Positions 1-12,224 of a DNA stretch of 64,000 nt are shown here, piece after piece; position 1 is the first letter of the stretch; each line of letters opens with the position of its first letter. A program made the position numbers and the translations under genes. The DNA comes from Epiperipatus broadwayi (taxonomy: Eukaryota; Onychophora; Udeonychophora; Euonychophora; Peripatidae). The notes under the pieces were generated by a model. The model ran no database searches. It saw only the letters and a program-made list of their open reading frames with translations, and was not told where the DNA came from. Location: NCBI GenBank assembly GCA_028023455.1, contig JAQFVV010006203.1:11258876-11322875 (forward strand), given 5' to 3'.

Positions 1-204
1 TATTATTATTGACAACCATTGACTTATCTATTTGCAGAAAAAATAATTTCATTTGAAGCATACAAACAAGTTGCTTTTCGATATCTACAGCCATTTCATT
101 GATCCACTATCCAATTGCGTTATCACTAATTGGAAATTTTTTTAGAATATCAGCTGTGTCCTGATGCATCATTGTTAATAAAAGTACTTTGAAACATGGT
201 TTTA

Positions 205-885
205 CTTATATAAGGCTAAAACCTTAGTACATGCACCTTGAGTGCTTAATTGATCTCCACAAATCATAACGCAAGATTCGACTTTATAAAGATAAGAAGG
301 ACCCTCTTATCTCTCAACCTATTTTTTTAATTATATAGGCAAATCTAAATCATTTTGATCTGGAAGCATGAAGCTAATAAATTCTTCACTGATTAAGTCC
401 ACTATTTCTGTTAAACATTAACATTTGCGAAATCTTTCGATTTACAACAAGTCCCTATTCAGATATTAAATTTAGAAATATTTTAAATCAATTTAAAGGT
501 GTAAATATTAATTCTTATTAAGCACAATGATAGCACATACTACTTGTATAACACTAAAACCTTAGTACATGCGCCTTGAGTGCTTAATTTTTAACAAGAG
601 AGACCTTTACAAATCATAATGCAAGATTTGACTTTATAAAGAAAAGAGGAACCCTCTTATCTCTCAACCTATTTTCTTAATTATATAGGCAAATCTAAAG
701 CATTTTGATTTGTGAGCATGAAGCTAATAAATTCTTCACTGATTAAGTCCATTATGTCTGTTAAACATTAATATTCACGAAATCGTTTGATTTACAACGA
801 GTCAATATTCAGATATTAAATTTAAAAATATTTTGAATCAATTTAATGTTGTAAATATTAATTCTTATTAATTCTTATTAAACAT
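205..885. repeat. Tandem direct repeat, two units of about 337 bp
   Basis: Two diverged copies of one unit lie head to tail. Each starts near CTAAAACCTTAGTACATGC (positions 216 and 553) and ends near a TTAATTCTTATTA motif. They share long blocks such as the AATTATATAGGCAAATCTAAA and ATTCTTCACTGATTAAGTCC stretches. A short, more diverged piece of the same family is at 15486-15595. No coding potential is seen. The family is unknown to me; it could be a tandem tail of a dispersed element. Confidence 0.85.
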
Positions 886-1384
886 GGTTTTAGTAACTTT
901 TCTCCATTAGTATGGGTACTCACATTTTTAGCAAAAAGTTCAGATATCTTATAACTTGCTATGAGTCCATCTTTTTTCTTTAATACTTTTCAAATGTTGA
1001 GATTATGGTATTATATGTTTTTTAAATTGTTTATAAATATCTTTAAAATATTCTATGGATTTTTCATTTTTAACTTTGTGTTTTATAAAGATGTTCTTGC
1101 AATGGAAATTAATTTATTGATTTGTCAGAAAACAATTTGTGATTCAATAAGCACATTGCCATGGTTTCATTTACTGGTGATTCGATGAAACCATATACCA
1201 AATACTTAGTTGAACATAAATGAGTACACTTTTTCTTAGAAGGTATAATGAAAACTTGGGTATACTCTGAAAATACAATTTTAACACAAAATTATTCTGC
1301 AAACAAGCTAATCAGCTGAAGTGACAGAATTTTATGCACATATTACTGGGTCACCATCTATCAGATTTTTGATGTGATACACAG
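885..1384. other. AT-rich sequence with no supported feature
   Basis: An ORF of 75 codons starts at 961, but it is a low-complexity F/I/Y-rich reading of T-rich DNA with no recognisable motif. I see no gene here. Confidence 0.6.
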
Positions 1385-1915
1385 TGACTTCTCTTCATAT
1401 GGAGTCAGGAAATCTCTCAGCCACTATGCCCAGAGAAATTTGTTAGCCACTTTACCTTCCCTTTCCATTCCTCACCTTAAGTTTTTTCATAATCTGCTCT
1501 ATTCCATTTCCACAACATAATTTTTGTCAACTACATGGCCTTCATATCTAAATCCCTCTTATATTTTCTCAAACCCAACATAAAAACCAATAACCCCCTT
1601 TCTGTATAATCACTTTGTACATATTTATTCTTCCATAACTTCATTATTTATACCCTTTCTGCTTTTAAACATTTACATTGAATTAACAAATGCCTAATAT
1701 TATCCATGCCTTCCTTACACAACAGGCAGACTAAATCATTCATATTTTTCCATTTACGTGTATATGCCCTTGTTGCTAAAGATCCCGGTTGAATCTTACA
1801 CAATAAACTACTTTCTTTGCTATTATCATAAATTAACTCGCACCTAATGTTCCGTTTACTACTATATATATTTAAACTCTTTTTACTCTCCATACTAATT
1901 TTCTAATTCTCCACC
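1385..1915 (-). pseudogene. LINE 3' fragment: C-terminal CCHC region of a non-LTR reverse transcriptase ORF
   Basis: On the minus strand an 81-codon piece (1893-1648) carries a C-x2-C-x8-H-x4-C knuckle (CLLCKEGMDNIRHLLIQC), the usual C-terminal signature after the RT domain of jockey/CR1/RTE-like LINEs. It begins MESKKSLNIYSSKRN. The similarity continues out of frame to about 1385, so the copy is broken. A sister copy on the plus strand lies at 25125-25860 and reads the same knuckle as CKLCKEGVENIKYLLIEC. There is no RT domain in either copy, so both look like 5'-truncated insertions. The exact clade is not resolved. Confidence 0.75.
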
Positions 1916-2454
1916 CCCTAGTGACGCCATCTACCAGATTTTCCGTATTACATTTTTAGAATTCCGTATTGAAATGTGACATTATACTCGATACAAAATT
2001 CTAAATATTGACAATACATTCAAAATATACATATTGGATAAAAAAAATTATAAACAGAATCAGAAAATAAAATGTAGTTTTAAAAAAATTAAATGAAAGT
2101 CCTATGGTACTAAATTGCCCACTGGTGAGGGTTACCGATCACATTGAAGATTCCTGATCTAACTAAATGCTGACATGATTTCTGATATTATAGCTCTATC
2201 TAGTGATATAGTGTGAAAATTATGACAAGTAAAACATATAGCCTAAATTTTATGAAATACACATTTTTGGGTGCATGTATTTTATGATATGTACATTTTT
2301 CTTTTTTTATTTAAAAATACCAACAAATGTTAAGGGACAGATAATGTCACTTTGATGTTTAGTAGTTTATTTATATTTCAAATCTCATTGGAATGTACAG
2401 TTATTTTCATTTCAATTACCGATAGATATAATAATAATATTTAAGCAGCATTAA

Positions 2455-2640
2455 ATATAAAAATAATAAATATAACGGTAATTAAAAAAATATAATATAC
2501 AGTTATTTAATCCATTAACTCTCCTCAACTACAGTTAAATTTAAGGCATTAATGGAAAGTTCTGAGGATTAGAAAACTGTTTGTTATATATTTTAATTAC
2601 CGTTATATTTATTATTTTGATTATAATATTTTTTTAATTA
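2455..2640. repeat. Short foldback (MITE-like) repeat
   Basis: A near-perfect 28-bp inverted repeat built on AATATAACGGTAATTA (2459-2487) and its complement (2591-2619) encloses about 100 bp. A related half copy, with CAGTTATATTTATTATTTTT, is at about 6550-6660. No ORF is present. This is probably a small non-autonomous element. Confidence 0.65.
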
Positions 2641-4435
2641 AGGAACATTTTATTTATATATATTGTAATGTTATATATTTGGTTAGCTCTAGTTAAGTCA
2701 TGTATGAATCAAATAAGATTAAAATGGAAAATAAACTAATATTCTTGAATTAATAAAAAGAAAATTAATGTAATAAAAAGATTAGCTCATAAATCAAAAT
2801 TAATGTAATAATAAGGTTTTCTCGACTGATATCTTATATCTGTATTTATATGTATAGTTTAAATTATATTTATAGTTATATCAGTGTAATAAAATATGTA
2901 TTCATAAAGAGAAATACGCTACATTACAAAACAAAATTATATATTTTGTAATTTTACTTAAAATGTAATTAAAGTTAAAACCTATATATATATAAAAAAA
3001 ACCCCAAAAAAGGAAGTAATTAATATTACTGATAATCTTTAATCAAGATTAAATTCAAACACCAACAACCTGTAATTATGAGTATTTAAAGAATTAAGAA
3101 AAAAACCCAATTAGTTGTAAATCATTAAAAAAAAAAAAAACTAGATTTGTGGAAGGGTTGCTCTTGCTGAGAAAATGTTATAAAAGAAAAAGAGGAAAGC
3201 AGCAATAATATCTGTAGAGAACCAAAATACTAATTACCTGAACCAAATAGCTAAAAAAATATTTCAATTTTAAACTGAAAGCATTCTATATCGGCTAAAA
3301 TGACCATTGTTATAGTTCTTTTCAGTACTGACACAAAGCTCAGTTTGAATATCAAAATTATTTAAAGTAAAAAGAACAAATATGATTGGCTAAGTCTACC
3401 CGAAGTGTTCCAATTAGTACTTGAGTGATATACCCTTTCCAAATTTGAAGAAAGACCTAAAAGAAGTCTAGAGTCAGAGGAGATGCTGAGACAGCTTTTT
3501 TCATAGGAGAATTGTTTTCAATAGAATGCATTTATATTGCTTATATTTAAGCAAATTAATTCAGAACGAAGAAAAAATCCAGGAGAGTCAGACAACTGAG
3601 ATTTTATCATTCTTCAGACTCAAACTTATTTATTGATGGCAAATTACTAAATTCTCTAAAGAAACTGCAGTAAGAATTAATAATGTACATATAAGAAGTC
3701 TTTTTAAAATATAAATGTTGTGTTGTAGGGATTTTTTAATTAATAACTGTATTTTTTAAAATATATATCATGTTTAAATTTTTAATCTAATTATCATTAA
3801 TATGAATTTTAATAATATAACTATAAGATATATATGTATTAGTTAAATGCGTCTGTATAATAATCAATATTTTTAATATGATATTTATTCATTTTATTAT
3901 TTTAAAATTCATCAAATAATAATGTCTGTAGGTAATTTTTGAAATGAAATGAGTGTAGAATAAATAAATAATAGTATTATTTAACTTCTTTAGTTGCCTG
4001 TACACCATTCTCTCAGTAGTCCCACCTCCACTGACATAAATTATTTCTCCACCAATCCTGAGTGTTCATGTTCTGAGCTAAGAAAAGCGTGGGTGTTAAC
4101 ATGAGAACTGTGATGATGATGTCAGAGGGTGAAGGATTCAAAAATGTGGGTTAGCAAAGTTCAAATCTCATGCATTCAAATAAACCCTTATGAATACATG
4201 TTAATTGAGATTCTCTGAGATAGAATTTGGTATATGGTAACCAGGAAATATAACCAGTATACCTTATATATTTTTACAGGGACAGAAGGGTTGATCATCA
4301 TCAAATCTCAATTTTAATTTGTACATTGATAAATATAAAAATCATCAATATAAATAACATACCAACAGCAGTAGAAGTTTCTGGTACTATATATATATAT
4401 AAAAAATAAATGTCCGCTAATATCAATAATACAAT
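2641..4435. other. AT-rich spacer with no supported gene
   Basis: The stretch holds short (TA)n and poly-A tracts, including 14 As near 3126. The region 3170-3600 is slightly less AT-rich, but no frame is open and no family is recognised. I see no RNA gene. Confidence 0.5.
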
Positions 4436-4601
4436 AACGAATCTTAAATATATTCCAAACAATGGTAAATAATTTATAATACAATATAGATAAAAACTCA
4501 ATAAAAACTCATAAAGAAATATTTTCGATTATATTCATAATCATTTTCAATTCAACTTTCAAAATGGAATCATGTATTACCAACTGGAAACACATGTCGA
4601 T

Positions 4602-5400
4602 TTAAATATCCCACAATTCATTAATCCTAACATTTGCTGACTGTCTGTTTATTATCGTATTTTTATACCTACTAATAAAAACTGCCTCTTTAATTTTTCT
4701 TTTTTCATTATCTCTCTTTTGGCCTAAAATTTTTATTTTATTTATATCAAAATTAAACCTAAAATTACAATTTCTATCATGATCATAAAAAACAGATTCA
4801 GTATATAACTTGACTTCATTACTATTATCATTACATATCTGTACATTTTTCAAAACTCTTTTATATAACAATTTATGTTCTTTAATTCTTTTCTCTATAT
4901 TACATCTAGATTCCCCTACATATGATAAGTTACACCCACAAAAAATTCTATAAATTATATTACTCACGTTATTTTTTTCTAACTTATCTTTTGAATTATT
5001 AACCATTCTATTTAAATTACCTGATCCATAAAAAGAAACATTATATATACCATTATAAACTTTTTTTCATAAATTTTACTTGATTATTATTATAAAAAGG
5101 CAAAGAAATCCACTTCTTACTCTTAATTTCTTCATCACCAGTATTTCTATTAATTTTCTTACTAAATTGACAAACCACTTGATAAATTTCTTTTATATTA
5201 TAACCTACACTTAATAATTCACTTACATAATTTTCAATATTTTTCTTTTTATCACATGCATATTTACACAAAATATTATTTCTATACAAAAAAAACCTAA
5301 AACCAGCCATTTTATAATTATGTGGCACTTTAGATAAATAGGGAATATACCCTCTAGTTTCAATAGGTTTAATAAAAAATTTATAGTCAATCATATTATT
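4602..5400 (-). pseudogene. Penelope-like element ORF, left copy: RT C-terminus plus GIY-YIG endonuclease (frameshifted)
   Basis: Reading leftward, 5394-5053 encodes the RT end of a Penelope-type polymerase (IKPIETRGYIPYLSKVPHNY, matching the family's KP-T-x-Y-x-S-x-HP region). Then 5006-4602 encodes the GIY-YIG domain: IIYRIFCGC, then YVGES, then KRIKEHK, with a later KIKEAVFI that supplies the expected Glu. The two parts are out of frame because an A-run near 5067 has 7 As where the right copy has 6. The GIY-YIG portion itself is open. It would cut target DNA for reverse transcription in an intact element. Only the end of the RT is present, so this copy is dead. Confidence 0.88.
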
Positions 5401-5405
5401 GTTCC

Positions 5406-6267
5406 TTGAAATTGGAGAAAGAATATAATAACAGTATTAAATATTTAGATTTGATAATTTCAAAGAACAATAATATGATTGACTATAAATTGTTTATTAA
5501 ACCTATTGAAACTAGAGGGTATATTCCCTATTTATCTAAAGTGCCACATAATTATAAAATGGCTGGTTTTAGGTTTTTTTTGTATAGAAATAATATTTTG
5601 TGTAAATATGCATGTGATAAAAAGAAAAATATTGAAAATTATGTAAGTGAATTATTAAGTGTAGGTTATAATATAAAAGAAATTTATCAAGTGGTTTGTC
5701 AATTTAGTAAGAAAATTAATAGAAATACTGGTGATGAAGAAATTAAGAGTAAGAAGTGGATTTCTTTGCCTTTTTATAATAATAATCAAGTAAAATTTAT
5801 GAAAAAAGTTTATAATGGTATATATAATGTTTCTTTTTATGGATCAGGTAATTTAAATAGAATGGTTAATAATTCAAAAGATAAGTTAGAAAAAAAATAA
5901 CGTGAGTAATATAATTTATAGAATTTTTTGTGGGTGTAACTTATCATATGTAGGGGAATCTAGATATAATATAGAGAAAAGAATTAAAGAACATAAATTG
6001 TTATATAAAAGAGTTTTGAAAAATGTACAGATATGTAATGATAATAGTAATGAAGTCAAGTTATATACTGAATCTGTTTTTTATGATCATGATAGAAATT
6101 GTAATTTTAGATTTAATTTTGATATAAATAAAATAAAAATCTTAGGCCAAAAGAGAGATAATGAAAAAATAAAAATTAAAGAGACAGTTTTTATTAGTAG
6201 GTATAAAAATACGATAATAAACAGACAGTCAGCAAATGTTAGGATTAATGAATTGTGGGATATTTAA
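5406..6267 (+). pseudogene. Penelope-like element ORF, right copy: RT C-terminus plus GIY-YIG endonuclease (frameshifted)
   Basis: The frame 5406-5900 covers the YLDLII motif (equivalent to the FLD motif E of Penelope RTs), the KPIETRGYIPYLSK block and the linker. After an A-run at about 5889-5896 (8 As here, 7 in the left copy) translation stops. The GIY-YIG domain continues in another frame, 5902-6267, with IIYRIFCGC, YVGES, KRIKEHK and the catalytic-type Glu in KIKETVFI. The left copy is intact at this run but broken at the earlier one, so the two copies carry different single-base lesions. It extends about 60 bp further toward the RT core than the left copy. Confidence 0.88.
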
Positions 6268-6435
6268 ACCGACATGTGTTTCCGGTTGGTAATACATGAT
6301 TCCATTTTGAAAGTTGAGTTGAAAATGATTAAGAATATAATCGAAAATATTTCTTTATGAGTTTTTATTGAGTTTTTATTTATATTGTATTATAAATTAT
6401 TTACCATTGTTTGGAATATATTTTATATATATATA

Positions 6436-6544
6436 ATATAAGGGACTTGAACTCAGACTTTCAAACTTTTTACAGCTATCCAACCCATCTTATACAACCA
6501 ATATACATGACCACATATACATGAAAAAGATAAATGATCTCCAA
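6436..6544 (-). repeat. Hammerhead-repeat family, 5'-truncated copy (starts at the predicted cleavage site)
   Basis: On the minus strand this copy reads TTGGAGATCATTTATC and continues to GAGTTCAAGTCCCTTATA, collinear with the part downstream of the hammerhead in the copies at 12170-12385 and 44386-44660. The hammerhead core itself is missing. The boundary at 6544/6545 falls at the A|TTGG junction where the full copies should self-cleave. The 3' end runs into (TA)n beside the Penelope right arm. GAGTTCAAGTCCC is a near-canonical pol III B box. Confidence 0.75.
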
Positions 6545-6899
6545 TTGCAGAGAGTTAAGGAATTAACTAAAAGTACTCCTGCGAATTGAAAAACTGCATA
6601 TAATAGCTAATTACAGTTATATTTATTATTTTTATTGTTACTATCAAAATGATCCTTAAAAGTATGATCTTATTATTTTTATTGTTATTATATATATATC
6701 AACTTTCCAAAAAGAAAAGGTATTGCTGAATAGGCTTATTAGTTGTGAGGATTTTAGTGGTTTTTGATCCTTGTTTTACCCCTTAATTATCTAGTGACTA
6801 ATAAATGCATTAACAATCTGAAATAAAAATCTTAAGCCTATGTGTATCTTTAAAAAAATTTCAAATTTTATCTAGGCTAGATTAGAATCTGTGCTTGTA

Positions 6900-7205
6900 G
6901 GCATAGCAAAATATTATGTATAATAATTATGTATTTTTATTATGTATTGAGATAATTAGCATATACCATATACTGATTGCATATATGTGTGAAAGATTAT
7001 GATCTGGTCCAACTGATGGGTACTGGTTCTGCATAAATACATACATACATTGGGGATTGTCTATCTTTTTCCCAGTTGTGTGGTCATATTCATTGGGTAC
7101 TTGAAATAGAATGGAAAATGAATATAGACTGAAAAAATAAAAATTTGAAATTAATTTTGAATACATTCAATATAAGCAGATTACATATTGTCTTAAAAAT
7201 ATATT
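6900..7205 (+). repeat. Hammerhead-repeat family, degenerate copy A
   Basis: The unit is followed in tandem by copy B, about 482 bp from core to core. It shows the family landmarks: GATCTGG, CCAACTGATG, CTGGTTCTGCAT, then CATTGGGGAT, GTGTGGTCATATTC, and a tail CATTCAATATAAGCAGATTA that recurs in copy B. No ORF of interest is present; a 79-codon ORF on the other strand is incidental. Confidence 0.75.
6998..7058 (+). ncRNA. Degenerate type I hammerhead ribozyme motif (copy A)
   Basis: CCAA-CTGATGG (7009-7019) replaces CUGAUGA, so A9 is G. The stem II arms are poorly matched and the GAAA box reads TAAA. Distal stem I survives as GATCT pairing with GGGAT-type sequence at 7050-7057. It is recognisable only by alignment with copies C-F and is almost certainly inactive. 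Confidence 0.5.
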
Positions 7206-7207
7206 AT

Positions 7208-7688
7208 ATCATATTATAAGTACAGCTCATCCCTCTCCTATTAAGACATATGGATACTTAATAGCCCAATAAAGTGAGGGATTAGATTGATGTAAAGTCT
7301 ACATGTGTTTGACTACAATATCAAATCCAATAAGGGCTTTGAGCATTCCATGATCAGTTTTTTAATGAAATGGATGGTTAAATAGTCCAAAGGGGGAGAA
7401 CATTGGAGACTGTCCACTATAGTTTTGAGAATTGCTACCTTAATATAAACCAAGCACTGATTGTATATTTGTGTGGAAATTATATCTGACCCAACTGATT
7501 AGTATTAGTTCTGCATGAAATAAACATACTGAGAATCATTTATGTTTTTCATATTATATGGTCAGGTATATCAATTGCTTGATATAGAATGGAAACAAAT
7601 ATAGATTGAAAAATCGTCAAATCTCTCTACTTATATATATAAGAAATGGATTTAGAGAACATTTAATATAAGCAAATTATATATATAT
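7208..7688 (+). repeat. Hammerhead-repeat family, copy B (tandem to copy A)
   Basis: This is a fuller unit that includes the upstream part shared with 11970-12220: AAGGGCTTTGAGCATTCCAT, AATGAAATGGATGG, then CTTAATATAAACCAAGCACT. It then holds a hammerhead relic and ends in CATTTAATATAAGCAAATTA and (TA)n just before the LTR-like element at 7689. Confidence 0.75.
7483..7541 (+). ncRNA. Degenerate type I hammerhead ribozyme motif (copy B)
   Basis: The core reads CTGATTA (7495-7501, G8 changed to T) and GCAT-GAAA (7512-7520). The stem II arms are largely disrupted. Distal stem I (ATATCT with AGAATCAT) is weak. Probably inactive. Confidence 0.5.
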
Positions 7689-9359
7689 TGTACCGGGTCG
7701 AACCGCTGAAACCACCTACTTATACGTATATATAAGTTTTGGCCGGTTTCAAACTCCTTCATAATACATTTATAATCTTATAAAGGTTACGTGAATGAAC
7801 CGGCACATTCGAGCAAAATGGGAGATCTTATTGCTAGCTTTAACTATCAACAATGGCCCATCTCGGCTGCTAGATTCAAACCCCTACTATCCAAATACTT
7901 TATTTGTTTCGGAGTAAACCCTGGGGCACCAGCTAGTCTGAAGACTAACGTATATGGGCAGTAGACTCATAATCCTGCGCTCGAAACAATTCCCTTAACT
8001 AGCCCAGTCTAATTTTAATCAGTAATAAAATATTGGTAAGAAAAGATTGATAATAAGAATTGACCGACAAATAGAGTTTAATTTTAAAGACAATTTATTA
8101 ACTAACTAAATTTAAACATCTTTATAATCTAATTTAATACACACACATTTTTAAATTAATATTTCTAAACTAGTTCAAATATTCTTATAGATTTTAATAG
8201 TAGAACATTGGTATTTATCTAATTTAACTAATAACACTTATATAATGATCACGCACATATCAATTTATATAGCATTCACAAATATAATAATAAAACATTA
8301 ATAACATTTGACACTTAAACACACATATCAATAGTTCATTTTATGTATGATAGAGTTCATATAATTTGAATCTTGAATATTTACAAATTACAGCAGTGGC
8401 TACTACGTATAAATGATAATAAATAAAGGTTTACCTAGGATTTTTGGTAACGTGGATATTGCTTGTTGTTGGCTGCTTCTGCTGCTTCTGATGGATTATA
8501 TCTAACCGGTTAGCTTTGGACATTTCTTGAAGAGATTTTTATGCAAATCCATTTGTTTTATTTTGAAGACAGTTGAACGTTTGACGGAGGATTTCTGAGT
8601 TGTTATAAATACATTATTTCACGGGCAGGTCTTGCTGATCTTGTTGGACTAAGGGCTGAACGAAGAGCATATATTTCCATAAGATGCTCAGCAATGCATG
8701 TTTGTTTCTGGATTCATAATATAAATGTACTGTTATCAAGACTGTCACTGCAAACTAGACTGAATAAAACTCTTAACTCAACTGATTGTCCGATAAAATA
8801 TTCAGTATTTATACCGATGAAGTGTTTTCCTTTTGATATCCTCCGGCAAATGTGCAATAGGTGTGGTCAAAATTCCTTTAGTAATTAATCCTAAGACAAC
8901 ATGTTTTTTGATTGATTGTTTAATTAGTAGTAGCTATTTCAAAACGTGTTGTTTTCATATCTTTAATTAGTAGCGCACCGCTGTGTTTTTTTTTTAAATA
9001 CATTTTTCATTTATTTATAATATTTAATACTGATACATTTTTTTTTACATTCGCACGCACATATATCATTTTACTCTACACATCAAAACTAGTTTTAAGA
9101 TTATTTTTCTTCTTTAATTTAAATGAAGAGATTTATATATATTTTTAAAGCTTTTAAATTGTATTTCACTAATAATAATAAACTCTTTACTTCCTTTTTA
9201 TAAAACCTTCAGTTTAACTTTAAGAAAAACCCCTTCCCACTTTAAATCAATGATTTTTCAACTTTTATTTCAAATTCTTTTGCGAAAGATTTTTTTGTTT
9301 TAATAATTTTTTTACGACAAAATTATTTTAGATACATGTGCCAATTTGGCCTTGGCACA
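7689..9359. mobile_element. LTR-like element with TG...CA ends, inserted in a (TA)n tract
   Basis: The segment starts TGTACCGGGTCG and ends TTGGCCTTGGCACA. Both sides are (TA)n, and it is clearly less AT-rich than its surroundings. An AATAAA signal sits at about 8763. No coding frame is convincing; a 64-codon ORF at 8694 has no recognisable domain. On the minus strand 7796-7868 reads GCCGAGATGGGCC, GTTAAAGC and a B-box-like CGGTTCATTC, resembling a decayed tRNA-Ser/Leu type sequence. It could be a solo LTR of 1.67 kb or another non-coding element; the target duplication cannot be read inside (TA)n. Confidence 0.45.
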
Positions 9360-11554
9360 ATATATATATATATTGTACTAGTACAAATGGATAAAAAAAG
9401 AGTGATTCTGGCTTGATAATACCCAATGAATTGCAGCATCCAAATTGTAACAATATGAAACAGGTGAAAAATTCTTATTTAATAACCTCACAGATTTAGA
9501 TGACAAATTGCAACAGACTATATTTTACTTAACAGAACTTAAGCATTGGGTACTCAATTGTAACTAACTATAATATACCTGCATTGTCAAAAATCTTTTT
9601 AAGCAGGTGTGAATATCAGAAACTTAATTCTTGAATTAAATATGGATCATGCTAATAAACCTCAAGTTTGAACAAACTAAATCTTATAATAATTGATATC
9701 ACCAAATAACATTGTACCTAACTATTAATTTTATAACACTATACAGTTATCAAAATCATAATAATTGATATGACCAAATATCAATGTACCTAGCTATTAA
9801 TTGTATAAGAATATAAAATTATTATCTCCTTAACTAATTATAATAATAAATATGTAATAATTAATAATTTAAAATTATAGACTAACATCTAATTATATAA
9901 TCCTTATTTACTCTAAATGTACTAAAATATTTATGCTCTAAAATTATTAGATTAGCTCAAATATGAATTTTTTTGTAAAATCACTTATAAATGATCATTA
10001 AAATATTGATAATGATTTTATCATCAGTTTCCAAACCTATAACTATACAGAGTCCCTTAAACTATTTTAGTCCAAGATAACGCTTAAACTATAATGTAAA
10101 ATTGGATAATTTAAAATATGTATCTTCTGTTGAAATACCCTAAGATAATACTATATCAGTGATTATCCTAATATTCATGAAGTCACATTAATATACTATA
10201 AATTTGTATAATGATATATCTAGATAATAACAATAATGTTGATATTACTTATTTATATTCTTTCGATGAAATTATTTATTTCTAAATTAAAATAATTTCA
10301 CTTTAAGTTTATTTAACAAACTATCATCTAAAAAATATTAAAATCTCATTTAGGATTTTGTTATCATTTAATTAAATTAAATATATTATTAAAATCTACT
10401 TAATTAAAGTCAATCAATATAGAAATTTAGATTTATATATTTTAATGCATATAATCAAATTTGATAATGAGCACCATTTATATACCCATTATAATATTCA
10501 ATATGTACCTATTGAGAATGCCAAGTATTGATTTGTTAAATATTGCTTGCATCTAGGTTAAATAATAGTCAAATATATTAAATATATAAAAGAAAATAAT
10601 ATAAAACGATATACACACTTACTAATCCAAATGCTGTTTTCCTGTTCGATTTATGTTCATTTAATGTAAGAAGTGTAAGATATAAATTAATATGTAGCCA
10701 CTAAATATTAAAATTACATTAGCCAATAGGTACCCTTATCTAATAGAGTTTACTTATTTAATTAAATCAATATTTATTAATAAAAAAAGTTAATAATAAG
10801 ATATCATGATATATATTTCAGCTAAATATCACGAAGTACATCTTTCATCTGAATTATTACTAAAGATGATAGTTACTTATAAATCAGGATTGAACTATTT
10901 AAAGTTTATTATATAATGTAAAAGAATTCATGTAAAAACGAGAATGTTGTTGAAGAAATACATAGCTAAAATAAAAGAAAGCTAATAATATTTATATAAT
11001 ATATATTATATGATAATTTATTAAAAAATAATTATTTTTATTCGTTTACCTTATTTACAAAATATAATATCAATAAATCGCTGTTATAATATAATTATCC
11101 AGATTTTTTAATAAAATAATATACAGTCAACGATCAAACATATCTGATTTAAAAATTTTAAATATTAAAATTTAGAAAATAATTAAGATTTAATATTTAA
11201 ACTTTCTTCTACTTTTTCAATTTATTACCATGTAAAATACTAACTAATGTTAATAATACAATAAAATATAAATAAATAAAAAGATAAAATATACATTTAT
11301 ATGACCTGTACAAAGTCCTTCTATATGTACATATTCCAGAAAAATATATTAGTCCAAATATTTATATTCTGTGAGCTTTAAATAATCCAGTGAAATTTAT
11401 TAATTTGTCAGTATGAACTATTTTATTTTAGATGATTATTCTAAATAAAATATAAAGTTAAATTCTCTGTAAATTTCAATTATTATTTTATTATCCTTTG
11501 TATATTAATACACTGTACAGACTTACACACACCTGTGCATATATAATATAATAT
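9360..11554. other. Very AT-rich spacer with no supported gene
   Basis: Homopurine/homopyrimidine and TA-rich DNA with no open frame, tRNA, or convincing repeat of known family. Short duplications such as AATTGATATSACCAAATA (about 9692 and 9763) suggest local tandem decay. Confidence 0.5.
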
Positions 11555-11642
11555 ATAAGGGATTCAAATTCAGACTTTCACACGATCTCCATGCCATCTC
11601 ATATTGCTGACCCACCTGATCATACACATGTTGAAAAAATAA

Positions 11643-11700
11643 ATAATCACCAATATACATATTTCATGCTAAAACAGCAATCATCAGTTGGTCCAGATTA
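11643..11700 (-). ncRNA. Hammerhead ribozyme, type I, core complete (copy C)
   Basis: On the minus strand: TAATCTGGA-CCAA (stem I 5' side), CTGATGA, stem II TTGCT-GTTTT-AGCAT, GAAA, minimal stem III ATA-TG-TAT, cleavage base A, then TTGG-T-GATTA (stem I 3' side). CCAA pairs with TTGG and TAATC with GATTA across an asymmetric internal loop. The G-C pair of copies E/F is A-T here, so pairing is kept despite substitution. All invariant core bases are present; only the closing pair of stem II is U-U. Expected product: a self-cleaving RNA. Activity is inferred. Confidence 0.75.
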
Positions 11701-12224
11701 CTATCTCCATACATATATACAACCAGTGTTCAGCTTTATATTAAGATAGCCAATCTTCATATTTTAATGGACAGGCTTCAAACTACCCCAACTCACAACT
11801 CTTCAGTCATCCATTTTATTGAAAATCTGATGATGGAATGTTCAAAGCCCATGTTAGTGCCAAAGTTGTCATCCTATCCATGTTGACCATTTAATCATTC
11901 TGACCTCTCATGTTCTACTGGAAAATAATCCATTTACATACATATGCGAGGGATGGGCAGACCTTTAACGCACTATCCATCCCTCACATATGTATGTAAA
12001 TGAATTATTCTTCAGAATATGAGGGGTCATAATGACTAAATGGTAAACATGGGTAGGATGACAACCTTGGCATTAATGAGGGCTTTGAACATCCATCTTC
12101 AGATTTTCAATGAAATGGATGGCTGAAGGGTGAGTTGAAGTAGTTTGAAGCCTGTCCATTAAGGTATGAAGATTGGCTATCTTAATATAAAGCTAAGCAC
12201 TGATTGTATATATGTATGGAGATA

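Larger units (their letters stand above)
4436..6430. mobile_element. Penelope-like element, two partial copies head to head (large inverted repeat)
   Basis: About 970 bp on the left (4436-5405) are repeated almost base for base in inverse orientation on the right (5464-6430). The centre is a 58-bp spacer (5406-5463) that belongs only to the right copy. Both copies encode the end of a Penelope-type reverse transcriptase followed by a GIY-YIG endonuclease. Both arms end in AT-rich sequence and (TA)n. Partial, inverted and tandem copies are typical of Penelope-like elements. Arm identity is very high compared with other repeats here, so this insertion is young or has undergone conversion between its arms. 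Confidence 0.9.

Noticed and set aside
961-1188. 75-codon ORF rich in F, I and L.
   Set aside because: Composition follows the T-rich DNA; no motif, no splice context, no homologous copy in the window.
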